Source: Pseudogymnoascus destructans (Eukaryota > Ascomycota > Leotiomycetes > Thelebolales > Thelebolaceae). From it: a stretch of DNA of 64,000 nucleotides. The stretch covers positions 124,001 to 188,000 of the forward strand of contig NW_020167550.1 in the NCBI RefSeq assembly GCF_001641265.1, given 5' to 3'. The notes beneath the pieces are model-generated. The model worked only from the letters and a program-made list of their open reading frames with translations. It was not told the DNA's origin and did not search any database. The position numbers and the translations under genes were made by a program. Each line of letters begins with the position of its first letter. Within the stretch, counting starts at the first letter, position 1. Below, piece by piece: positions 22,599-32,125 of the stretch.

Positions 22599-22969
22599 TG
22601 TAAGGATGCCTCCGTACCTAGATACTCGAAGAACCTGTCTCAGAACTGTTACGGTCACTACAAGCATGGAATCCGACTCGGTGGAGTTTCGAACCAGTAG
22701 AGGAGCATATAGCGAGTTACACTATAGTGGGGGACGGTAAGTGTATAGGGTTCAGGGCTGATGTAGACCTGTTGCGGTGGAAGGTTCAGGGCTAGGGTTG
22801 GGATAACCGAGTCGGGCCCGTTTCGGGAGTTAAGGAAACAGACTCAACGGGGTTCCCCCTTCATCTTTTTTGTATCCTTCGTAGTAGACCTATAGGATAG
22901 CATCCGTTTAGCCTCCGACTCGCACTCTCATATAATATTACTGTGAGCTGGGTGCCCTGTGTCCTTACA
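22599..22969 (+). repeat. 5' LTR of the Gypsy element (LTR family 1, copy B)
   Basis: This 371-bp LTR begins TGTAAGGATGCC and ends GTGTCCTTACA, with an 8-base inverted end TGTAAGGA/TCCTTACA. It directly precedes the gag-pol region. The same family occurs at 3026-3196, 31592-31770, 36799-37045 and 44013-44373. Confidence 0.9.
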
Positions 22970-23324
22970 TTATACAAAAAAGATCACGCCTGCCGGGGAC
23001 GGCCGTACTTAAATAATATCCCACACCGGAACGACTCAGGAGAACTACCGCTGCACCATCGACTGCGACTCGGTGATGTTTCGGAGGAGAGACCCGACGA
23101 CTTCAAATAGCCGTGATTCCAGAGATCTCACGGACAGCCAGTGGATCAGGGTTTGATTCTTCAGAACAAGCTGGTAAAGTCGCCGACGTTGGCGCCAAAT
23201 AGGATACGAGATCCTTAAGAACCCCCTCATAGCACAGAGGAAATTGTGGACAAGAGCGTTGATAGCTACGAGCTACCGGAAGTCAAGCTCTTTCGTATCG
23301 GTACTGATACACACCCAAGGCAAT

Positions 23325-24572
23325 ATGTCGAAAAAGCCGACATCAAACATACCCCAAGACAACGACGGTCAACTGCCCAGAATGACTACCGGACAAACCA
23401 CCACTGCAGCTACGACGTCTGTGCCATCCGAAGACATCCCGAGTCGAATGGCCCACCTCAAAGCACAGATACAGGAGGTCAAGGATCTACTAGTTATCCT
23501 GTCGGGTCCCAGACCAGAATCCCGTCCACACCACTGGTGGACGCCCCCATACCCACAGTCGAAGTTACGGAGCAACGAACGCCTCGTACACGAAACACAC
23601 CCGAGACGGTTCAATTGCCGCCTCTTCGGAACACTCGTTCTCCCTCCATTCCAGGGTCATCACGAATGCACACCGAGGACCCTCCGAATCGCTATAAGAA
23701 ATCAACCATCTCTGAGAAAATCCTTCCTCTCAGCGATGGGGTAGAACATACCTTCAGACAATGGAGCGCTTCGATTCGGGACCGACTCGTAGTCAATGAG
23801 GATCACTATCTTACCGACGTCTCCAGAAGAGTGTTGATATGGGGAACTACGACCGGCCTGGCGAAGACCTACCTAGAGCCCCAATACCTGTCCGCTACGC
23901 ATGGGTTCCGCAGTGCTGAGGAGATGATGGATCTACTAGGTTCATACTACCTCACAGGCAACGAGACGGAACAGGCCAGGAACCTCTTCGACGACCTGCA
24001 AATGGGAGAGAAAGGGCATGCTAGCGAAACCTTCCCAGAGTTCAAGGCTCGTTTCCAAAGTGCAGCTATCACAGGACAAGTCTCCGAGTCGGAATGGTTT
24101 CGGTACATGTGGAACAAGTTGACTCCTCAATTCCGCAGCCGCGTTGCGATCATCAAAAACCAATGGAAGGGAGAATACCTGACCATGGTACGAGAACTTA
24201 CCGCCTTCGACCAGGAACGGCGCCGGAACAACGAATTTGAATCCGCAACCCGCTCTCGCAAGGACGTCCACACATACCACGGATACGGCAAAGGCGTCAT
24301 CAGCGTCGAAGCCGACTCGAGCCACATCCGCTCTGTTCACCCGAACCGCGTTCCTCCCCAAGCCAGCCATACCGGAACGTCCGAGAACTGCAGTCCCTGC
24401 GCCCTCAGGAAACTGTTTCAAGTGTGGAAAGCCCGGCCATTTCCAGGACAAATGCCCCCTTAACGCTACTATCAAGGAAATGGACCGTAACGACCCCGAG
24501 GCAGAAGAACAATGGGAAGAAGCTGTGGAACTTCAATCAGATGCATTCCTCGAGGAAAACGACGAGGCCTAG
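23325..24572 (+). pseudogene. Gypsy gag with zinc knuckle, frameshifted
   Basis: The natural start appears to be ATG 23325 (MSKKPTSNIPQDN). The frame changes once before about 23700, continues as a capsid-like helical region (TFRQWSASIRDRL, FPEFKARFQSAAITGQVSE) and changes again near 24390. The zinc knuckle CFKCGKPGHFQDKC then follows, ending at 24572. Three frames are needed for one protein, so the copy is dead for gag. Confidence 0.75.
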
Positions 24573-25219
24573 GAGAAGGCTCCTTCCTAGGTCTATGCAA
24601 ATGTGACCTGCGAGGACTAGACTTACGAGAACTCCTGGGAGGCACCCAGTTCTTAGTCGACACGACCCTGAGTATGAATGGACTCGGTGTGCAAACGAAG
24701 TCCCTAGCAGACACAGGAGCAAACGGCTACCTCGTCATTAACAAGCCTTTCGCAATACGACTGTCGAAAGCGCTTCAGAGCCCTATACGGAAACTACCCT
24801 ACTCTGTACCCATACGTGGATTTCAGTGCAAAATCCAAGGCCACGTATCGGAGTATATTCGGTTACACTTAACAGTCGAAGGACGCTGAATATATAACTG
24901 TCCCTTTGTACTCCTGGACCTCGGAGCACAAGATGTGATAATTGGGAAGAAGCTTTTCAGCCGCTTCCGAATACTACTCGACTCTGCAAAGAGCCGGTTA
25001 GTATGGCCAAAGGAGTACCCGCCGACTCCTAGCTGGAGCAAGGAGATCACCTTGCCCTACCACTCACGCGAAACGTCCATTAAACATCCTGCATACCAGT
25101 CGGATGCGAATCGCCGGGATTTCGCAATCCACCGCGAAGACAGACGCCGCGCAGGCGGACGTTCAATGGAAATGAAAGTGATAACTTCCGACTACGAAGA
25201 GATCACCGATACGCCATAG
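24573..25219 (+). pseudogene. Gypsy aspartic protease region
   Basis: The motif SLADTGANGYLV around 24700-24735 is the retroviral-type protease active site (DTGA). A stop at 24887-24889 interrupts the domain, after which LLDLGAQDVIIGKKLFSRF continues in the same phase with the second conserved block (IIG). Protease is therefore broken by one stop codon. Confidence 0.7.
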
Positions 25220-25399
25220 AACCCACCACGAAACCAGGAGGTTTCTCCCCCACCGCAGAAAAACCTAGTACATAGGTTTACGCCCATGCATATATGCGAA
25301 ATCAGTGCAAATGCTTTCCACCACGAGATGATGTGAAACGACTCCGAGTTTTTTCAAACTAGCATCTACGAAATCGATCAGATCATTCATGAAAAGGAG

Positions 25400-27671
25400 T
25401 TGGTAGAGGACGAAGAAACGCTCTGCCTCATCCAGCAGAAGCTTCCGCATAGGCACCGGAGGTACACCGATGTCTTTTCGAAGTTGGAATCGGATCGAAT
25501 CCCCCCCCACCGCATATACGACCACAAGATACAGCTCGAAGCCCCTTTACCAAACGCTTTCTCCCCGTTATATCGACAGGGCACCGAAGAGCTTAAGGCT
25601 ATGAAGCAATACCTGCTGGAAAACCTGGAAAAGGGATTCATCGTCAACAGCAACAGCCCCTTCGCATCCCCTATCCTATTCGTAAAGAAAGTGGATGGCA
25701 AATTAAGATTTTGCATCGATTACCGGAAGTTAAATGGTCTCACGCGGAACGATCCCTACCCCATCCCGCGTATCGATGAACTACTAGGACGGGTGTCGAA
25801 AGCAAAAATCTTCACGAAGCTAGATATCAGACAAGCCTTCCATCGTATACGGATGCACCCCGACTCGGAAGAGTACATGACCTTTCGGACTCGCTATGGA
25901 TCATATAAGTGCAAAGTGCTGCCATTTGGACTGACGAACAGTCCCGCAACCTATCAGCAGTATATGAATGACGTCCTGATGCAATACTTAGACAAATTCT
26001 GTACCGCATACTTAGACGACATCCTAATCTATTCAGAGGACCCTACGGAACACATAGACCATGTGCATAAGGTCCTACAGCATCTCCGAGAAGCTGGACT
26101 CCAAGCTGATTTGAACAAATGCGAGTTCAACGTCACCAGGACAAAATACTTGGGTTATGTTCTCACTACCTCCGGTGTCGAAGCGGACCCTGACAAAATC
26201 GAACCCCTTCGTAACTGGATCCGACCGACCACTGTTACGGGTGTGAAGTCCTACCTAGGATTCTGTGGCTTCTATAGACAATTCATTCGTAATTTTGGCA
26301 AAATAGCAAAGCCCCTCACCACCATCACTAGTCCCTCGGAGCCGTTCCGGTGGACAGACGAATGTGAGGATGCGTTTGAGGAATTGCGACAACAACTTTT
26401 AGCGGTACAGGCACTTCACCACTTCAACCCCGAATTGCCTACGAAGCTGGAGACTGACTCCTCTGATGGAGTGGTAGCTGGTGTCCTGTCTCAAGAACAC
26501 CCTGACAAGCGATGGTACCCAATAAGCTTCTACAGTCACATCCTATCCGGACATGAGATCAACTGGGAGATCCACGACAAGGAACTATTCGCAATCGTGA
26601 AAGCCTTTGGAAAATGGAGGCCCGAGTTGGCTTCGGTACGCCACCGAGTTGACGTCTACACTGATCACCGTTCGTTGGAATATTTCATGTCTACCAAGAT
26701 TCTCACAGCGAAACAGGTTCGGTGGATGGAGCTACTCTCTGACTTCAATTTCTGCATCATGTACACCGCAGGCAAGAATAATCAGAAGGCTGATATTCTG
26801 AGCCGAAGAGACCAAGACCTGGTAATGCAGCAGAAAGTCAAACTTGATAGTAGGGCGAGGGTATTGTTAGGTCCAAGCCGCCTACACCCCCGAATCAGCA
26901 CCGAACTCGCCGAGAGCTACATAGCATCCATTAATTCAATGGACACCGCCAAGCCCCAGGTGCCCTTCAATTTAATAGAGGCGCTATGTGCGGACAATCA
27001 GAAGTCGTTCACCGAGACTCGCGTGAAACAACCCCTACCAGACGGATTCGCGATGAACGACCAGCTCCTCCTATACAAAGGCCGCCTATGTGTGAATCGC
27101 CACACTGACCTATGTACGAAACTGATCCGGGAAGCGCACGATCAAGTGTCGTCAGCACACCCAAGTGGCAGGAAAACCTACCAATTGCTCGCCCCAAAGT
27201 ATCATTGGGTCGGGATGGAAGCGGACTGTTTGCGGTATGTACGAAACTGCGTGAAATGCCGGCTTTCTCACACCAATGTCACTAAGCAACAAGGATTTCT
27301 ACACCCACTACCCGTACCCGAGTACCCTATGCAACACCTCACCATGGACTTCAAGGAGTTCCCAAGGGACAAGCATGGATACAATAGCATCTTAGTGTTT
27401 ATGGACCGACTCGGAAAGAGTTCGGTGACAATACCTTGCTACAAAACCATAACTGCCCGCCAGATGGCGCAATTGTTCATCAAATGGATATACCAATTCG
27501 GACACACTCCGGAGTCGATTGTAAGCAACCGCGGACCCCAATTCGTATCATCCTTTTGGCAAGAGTTCTGTCGAATTATCGGTGTTAAGGTTAAGCTGTC
27601 AACTGCCTATCATAAGCAGACCGACGGGCAGACAGAAATCATGAACCGATACATCGATCAGAGACTGAGGC
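25400..27671 (+). CDS. Gypsy pol: reverse transcriptase, RNase H, integrase (3' truncated)
   Basis: About 757 residues are open. Reverse transcriptase shows FVKKVDGKLRFCIDYRKLN, the FTKLDIRQAFHRI block and the active-site box YLDDILIYS. RNase H follows with LETDSSDGVVAGVLSQ and YTDHRSLEYF. Integrase has the His-Cys finger (NCVKCRLSH) and the catalytic core (TMDFKEF, FVSSFWQEFC, STAYHKQTDGQTE). In the core, SNRGPQF replaces the usual SDRGxQF, so the second catalytic Asp is Asn here. The frame ends artificially at 27676 in LTR sequence. Confidence 0.9.
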
Positions 27672-28607
27672 TGTAATGGTGGGTGCACCAGATATGAGAA
27701 TCTAGCCACCCAAGGAAGGGATGAATTTACTAAGACAACACACTGTCTTAGGAAACAGAGCCAAAGGGTTGTAGCTTAGACTATTCCACAACGCAGCAAT
27801 CAGGTGTATGATGTGGTGAAGTGGTTTAGACAAGTTGCAACAAATGTTGAGTCTGAGAACTCAGGGGTAAGTCAGAGGTTAGCACCTCACTGACTTTTCA
27901 AAAACAGAGAATAACAAGATCAATGCTTGGAAGCTTGGAAAAGACGTAGAAGTATGTGCTAGTCGATTTACTGTATTGCCTGCTTGCCCTTTCTTAAGGA
28001 AAGGGCAATCCTATTTATGCCAAAGGAGTGTAGTTCTCTCATTTTCCATGACTTTCCATGACTAACCAGGCTTGGTAAATGTATTAGAAATCAAGTGCGA
28101 CCCACAACTAGCTTGCTAATCATGTAGTGAACGTAAGAGAATCCCATAGAACCATCTCTTGGGTTCCTAGCCTATAGGAAGTGAAAAGGAGGTCCAAGGT
28201 CAGAGTACCTATAGATAAATTATGTCATAACTTAACCAATCTTGTGGGTAACTAAGGAGCGATGACGTGTAATGAATCATAGAGGGTTGTAGAAGCTTCT
28301 AGAGCTATCGTTCATGTTTCTAGGCCTCTAGTTGGTAGATATATGCCATGTGGTAGTATTGGCCCACCCCCTTAAGGAGGAGATTTTCTTAATAACTTGT
28401 TCAATGAGTGTTCAAATGATATGCCGTGATGTATGTAGCATAAACAGATGTAGTAGAAGAGTTTGCAGCAATCGTTGAGTAGTATTGCTTCTGTTGTTGG
28501 TGTGATAAGCCAAGATATGTATGGTGACTTGTAGGTTTGAGGAGGAGATTTCTAAGTTTGCTCTTGAGTTTGATAGCAAACTGAGTGCAACGAATGTCAG
28601 TATGACA
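27672..28607 (-). repeat. LTR family 2, full copy, minus orientation
   Basis: On the plus strand it runs from TGTAATGGTGGGTGC to CAGTATGACA, the reverse of the copy at 41529-42437. Its flanks do not match (GAGGC on the left inside Gypsy integrase, CCATA on the right inside a pogo transposase). A simple insertion would give a 5-base duplication, so this copy joins two formerly separate places. Confidence 0.85.
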
Positions 28608-29163
28608 CCATACTTTAGAATTGTGTTCCATACAAGCTCAAACCAGCCACGAATGACTTCTGGATCTTCGCACTTAGCCCTCTGGTAGTCGTATTTTCGC
28701 TGGAAGCGTGTCCGGAGCTCTACATGGCGCTTAACAAAGTTTGAAGCCCAACGTGACCCGATGCGTGGCGCGTCGCGTGTTGCAAGTAGTCGATTTGCCA
28801 TATCTTCAACAATAGACAACTGAGGAGGGAACCCTTTAGCAGCTAAGTCAAGTATATACTGAACAAGAACTGATTCCTCTAGGTTACTTAATTTCCGTAA
28901 GTTGGCTTGGATATCGCGTCGTGAAGGTACACCTTGTAAACGGTGACGTAGCTTGTGGTGGTCTACGGAATAGATCCTAGCTGCAACTCGAAGGCACAAA
29001 TTTGGGTCGCTTTGCATAGCTTGGATAGCTAGCACTAATTTGCTTTCATCATTTTTATGGCGCATGTTTTGTTGTGGAGGAATTTAACATTTAGTTGGGG
29101 GGGTTGGTCACCGCATGATTTTGGCACTTTCGCTTGTTTGGCACTTTCGTTATACATGCACGT
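28608..29163 (-). mobile_element. Pogo-like transposon family A, truncated copy
   Basis: The minus-strand frame from ATG 29065 (MRHKNDESKLVLAIQAMQSD) matches the N-terminal part of the intact transposase at 29613-31268 up to VWNTILKYG, where the family 2 LTR begins. The terminal inverted repeat is at 29118-29163 and is followed by TA (29164-29165). Only about the first 150 residues remain. Confidence 0.85.
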
Positions 29164-29165
29164 TA

Positions 29166-29400
29166 CTAACAGTATTATTTAGAGGAAGGTCTGCATCCCT
29201 CATATAGCGATCCTTCTGACCCCCGAGGTTGTTATAGCACAGTTACGGGATGCCAATGGCAAGAGAATTACTTTAATCCATGTTCATTAAGACAGGACTT
29301 CAAAAGAAGAAATAAGCATGTAGATGATGATCTTGTAAAGGCCACAATATGGTATGAGAATGTTTTTGAGAGGGGAATGGATGGGCTAGTCATAGCTTAA
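29166..29400 (+). other. Open exon-like stretch between transposons
   Basis: A frame from about 29177 to the TAA at 29398-29400 has no stop and encodes YSDPSDPRGCYSTVTGCQWQ and IWYENVFERGMDGLVIA, with codon-like texture. It has no start and no recognised domain. It may be the last exon of a gene destroyed by the surrounding insertions. Confidence 0.25.
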
Positions 29401-29401
29401 A

Positions 29402-29512
29402 TACTTGGTGTTCTACCTACTTGCTTTGCTCGTAGGTGGCAACAGCGATCTGTGCATGTGACAGCGATATGTACAACACACAAAATAAAAGAAATAAGCC
29501 TCGTATAGCAAC
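29402..29512 (+). repeat. Pogo family B left terminal repeat
   Basis: The sequence beginning CTTGGTGTTC is the reverse complement of the right end at about 47190-47297, with about 85-90% identity by eye over 100 bases. It is cut at TA (29513-29514) by the intact family A element, and family B coding sequence resumes at 31377. Confidence 0.75.
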
Positions 29513-29514
29513 TA

Positions 29515-31374
29515 ACGTACATGTATAGCGAAAGCGCCAAACAAGCGAAAGCGCCAAAATGATGCGGTGACCAAACCCCCCAACTAAATGTTAAATTCCT
29601 CAACAACAAAACATGCCCCATAAAAATGATGAAAGCAAATTAGTGCTAGCTATCCAGGCTATGCAAAGCGACCCAAAGTTACGCCTTCGAGTTGCTGCTA
29701 GGATCTATTCTGTGGACCACCGCAAGCTAGGTCGTCGTCTAGATGGTGTACCTTCACGACGCGATATCCAAGCCAACTCACGGAAATTAACTAACCTAGA
29801 GGAGTCCGTCCTTGTTCAGTATATACTCGACCTAGCTGCTAAAGGGTTTCCTCCTCGGCTGTCTGTTGTTGAAGATATGGCAAGTCGACTACTTGCAACA
29901 CGCGACGCGTCACGCGTTGGGTCGCGTTGGGCTTCAAACTTTGTTAAGCGGCGTGTAGAGCTCCAGACACGCTTTCAGCGCAAATACGACTACCAGAGGG
30001 CTAAGTGCGAAGATCCAGAAGTTATTAATGGCTGGTTTGAGCTTGTGCGTAACACAATTGCGAAATATGGTATCGATGAAGCAGATATCTACAACTTTGA
30101 TGAGACTGGGTTTATGATGGGCGTTATCTCAACTGCTATGGTTGTAACAAGCTCAGACGGGCGGGCAAAAGCAAAGAAGGTACAGCCTGGTAATCGGGAA
30201 TGGGTTACAGTAATCCAAGGCGTTAGTTCTCAAGGTTGGGCAGTACCACCATTTATCATTGTTGCAGGCAAAAACCACCTTACATCTTGGTATGAGAATA
30301 GTGGATTTTCAAGCGATTGGGTGATTTCTGTTACTGAAAATGGCTGGACTACAAACGAGAGAGGCATGGATTGGATTCAGCACTTTGAGAAGCATACAAA
30401 GGCCCGGAGTGTTGGTGGTTATCGCTTGTTAGTCCTTGATGGTCATGAGAGCCACCACTCAGATGAGTTTGAGGAGTACTGCAAGGAACACAACATTATT
30501 ACGCTTTGTATGCCTGCTCACTCTTCTCATCTACTCCAGCCACTTGATGTTGGCTGTTTCGGCCCGTTAAAGCAGGCCTATGGTCGGCAAATTGAAGATA
30601 TGATGCAGGCTCATATTTCTCATATTACAAAGGATGACTTCTTTCCTGCCTTCCACGCTGCATTTAACACTACAATGACGGAAAGTAACATTCGAGGCGG
30701 GTTCCGAGGGGCAGGGCTTCTTCCATTTGACCCTGAGAGAGTGATATCTACACTTGATCTTAAGTTAAGGACACCAACGCCTCCAAGCTCCCGCCCAGGT
30801 ACTGCTCAACCTTGGGTTTCTCAGACACCAAACAACCCAATTGAAGCTATGTCACAGTCTACATTTATTAAAACTCGGATTTCACGCCATCAAAATAGCT
30901 CTCCAACCTCAATCTATGCAGCTGTTGACCAGTTTACAAAGGGTGCATCGCAAATAATGCATCAATTAGCACTGCTAAAGGGAGAGAACCAAAACCTACG
31001 ACAGGCAAATGAAGTACTAAGCAAGCGCCGGAGAGCTAGGAAAACACGACTACAGCAAGGAGGATCACTTAGTCAACAAGGGGCGCAAGAGCTACAGGAT
31101 GAGAGGGATGTTGTGCAGCAGGTAGAGCAGGAAATAAGGGCAAGCCGTGGTCGGAAGCCAAGGGAAGAAACCCGTGCCCGTCGCTGTGGCAAGTGTGGTG
31201 AGACTGGGCACAATGCGCGCACGTGTCAGATTGTAATAGACACCTCTGAGGAAGAGGACTCCGAGTAGTTTCAATTGATTTCTAATGTTGTGGTAGATTT
31301 ATCGCAATGTTTGTCGTGAGGGTAGATAATTTTGGCGCTTTCGCTTGTTTGGCGCTTTCGCTATACATGTACGT
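29515..31374 (+). mobile_element. Complete Fot1/pogo-like transposon (family A), 1860 bp
   Basis: Terminal inverted repeats of about 46 bases (29515-29560 and 31329-31374) are perfect or nearly so, begin ACGTACATGTATAGCG, and are flanked by the target dinucleotide TA on both sides. Each repeat contains the 15-mer AGCGAAAGCGCCAAA twice, 2 bases apart. One intact transposase gene lies inside. It inserted into a family B element. Confidence 0.95.
29613..31268 (+). CDS. Fot1/pogo-type transposase with C-terminal zinc knuckle
   Basis: The protein has 551 residues and an intact frame. The N-terminal part has two helix-turn-helix modules (psq type in LVLAIQAMQSD...RIYSVDHRKL, CENP-B type in LLATRDASRVGSRWASNFVKR). 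The DDE_1 catalytic core follows, with the first Asp in YNFDETGFMMG (about residue 167), the second in LVLDGHESHHS (about 272) and the third in LLQPLDVGCFGPL (about 306). It ends with a basic coiled region and CGKCGETGHNARTC, a CCHC knuckle typical of a fungal subgroup. It cuts and pastes the element by binding the terminal repeats. All catalytic residues are present, so activity is possible. Confidence 0.95.
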   Translation: MPHKNDESKLVLAIQAMQSDPKLRLRVAARIYSVDHRKLGRRLDGVPSRRDIQANSRKLTNLEESVLVQYILDLAAKGFPPRLSVVEDMASRLLATRDASRVGSRWASNFVKRRVELQTRFQRKYDYQRAKCEDPEVINGWFELVRNTIAKYGIDEADIYNFDETGFMMGVISTAMVVTSSDGRAKAKKVQPGNREWVTVIQGVSSQGWAVPPFIIVAGKNHLTSWYENSGFSSDWVISVTENGWTTNERGMDWIQHFEKHTKARSVGGYRLLVLDGHESHHSDEFEEYCKEHNIITLCMPAHSSHLLQPLDVGCFGPLKQAYGRQIEDMMQAHISHITKDDFFPAFHAAFNTTMTESNIRGGFRGAGLLPFDPERVISTLDLKLRTPTPPSSRPGTAQPWVSQTPNNPIEAMSQSTFIKTRISRHQNSSPTSIYAAVDQFTKGASQIMHQLALLKGENQNLRQANEVLSKRRRARKTRLQQGGSLSQQGAQELQDERDVVQQVEQEIRASRGRKPREETRARRCGKCGETGHNARTCQIVIDTSEEEDSE

Positions 31375-31376
31375 TA

Positions 31377-31591
31377 TAGCAATTGCAGAAGCCATTATCA
31401 TTCCGAGGAAACTTCATATGGACTCATGGTATAATGATAACCTTGAGCCAAATGCTCTTGTTATCGTTAATGAGAGTGGGTATTCAAACGACGACATTGC
31501 AATTCAATACCTCATGCATTTTATTTAACTATCTGCAGAGCATATGGCACTAGGCGACAACTACCTCCTATTACTCGACGGCCATGACTCT
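31377..31591 (+). pseudogene. Pogo family B transposase fragment
   Basis: The frame encodes MDSWYNDNLEPNALVIVNES and then LLLLDGHDS, the second catalytic block of DDE_1 transposases, with one stop between. It continues directly from the family B terminal repeat at 29402-29512, so the N-terminal half was already missing before the family A insertion. LTR family 1 copy C cuts it at 31592. Confidence 0.65.
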
Positions 31592-31770
31592 TGTAAGGAC
31601 ACAGGGCACCCAGCTCACAGTTATAGCATATGGGAGTGCGAGTCAGAGGCTAAATGGATGCTATCCTATAGGTCTACTACGAAGGATACAATAAAGATGA
31701 AGGGAGAACCCCGTGAGTCAATTCCCTCAAGTACCCGAAACCCATCCGACTCGGTTAGTGTTGGTGGAAG
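31592..31770 (-). repeat. LTR family 1, copy C (partial)
   Basis: It begins TGTAAGGACACAGGG and contains CTATCCTATAGGTCTACTAC. It resembles copies A and D but its far end (after TTAGTGTTGG) is not clear. It interrupts the family B transposase fragment. Confidence 0.7.
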
Positions 31771-31894
31771 GCCCGAAATATCGCGACCGCGCGCAAATCG
31801 TGCGGTGTGTTTGGTGACCGGACCTTTGGGCTTTTGCGCAACGGGTAGGAAAACTCGACAATAGACTACAGTATATAGAATGAATAGATCAATT

Positions 31895-32125
31895 GAATTA
31901 CTACACTACCTATGGAGCCTACGTATTATTTATGTCTTTTCGGAGGGCCTACCCAAATGCCCTGAGTAACAGAAGGGTTTGGGCCTGAAACCCAATGCGC
32001 CGGAGTTCTGAGGCAATCTGCTCACGCCAAGCGCCAATCGGGGAGCCCGACGATTGCACTGGGGAAAAGCTCCCATTCTCTTTCCCTCAACAGTTAGCCC
32101 ACCTAAATGATCACACGTGACCATA
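31895..32125 (+). repeat. Transposon terminal region, inverted copy of 2500-2760
   Basis: It ends with CAACAGTTAGCCCACC and TGATCACACGTGACC, the reverse of the end at 2500-2540. Similarity is patchy further left. No transposase of this family follows on the right. Confidence 0.5.

Larger units (their letters stand above)
22599..27671 (+). mobile_element. Ty3/Gypsy retrotransposon, 3' truncated
   Basis: The order is 5' LTR, gag with zinc knuckle, aspartic protease, reverse transcriptase, RNase H and integrase, i.e. RT before IN, the Metaviridae order. It breaks off inside integrase at 27671, where an LTR of family 2 begins. Gag and protease carry frameshifts and a stop, while RT to IN is open. 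A second copy lies on the minus strand at 36799-41528. The end of that copy looks like a chromodomain, suggesting a chromovirus-type element. Confidence 0.9.

Noticed and set aside
22970..23200. A tRNA primer-binding site right after the 5' LTR
   Set aside because: I could not match the bases after 22969 to a tRNA 3' end; TTGGCGCCAAAT at about 23188 looks like a Gypsy leader word but is 220 bases away.
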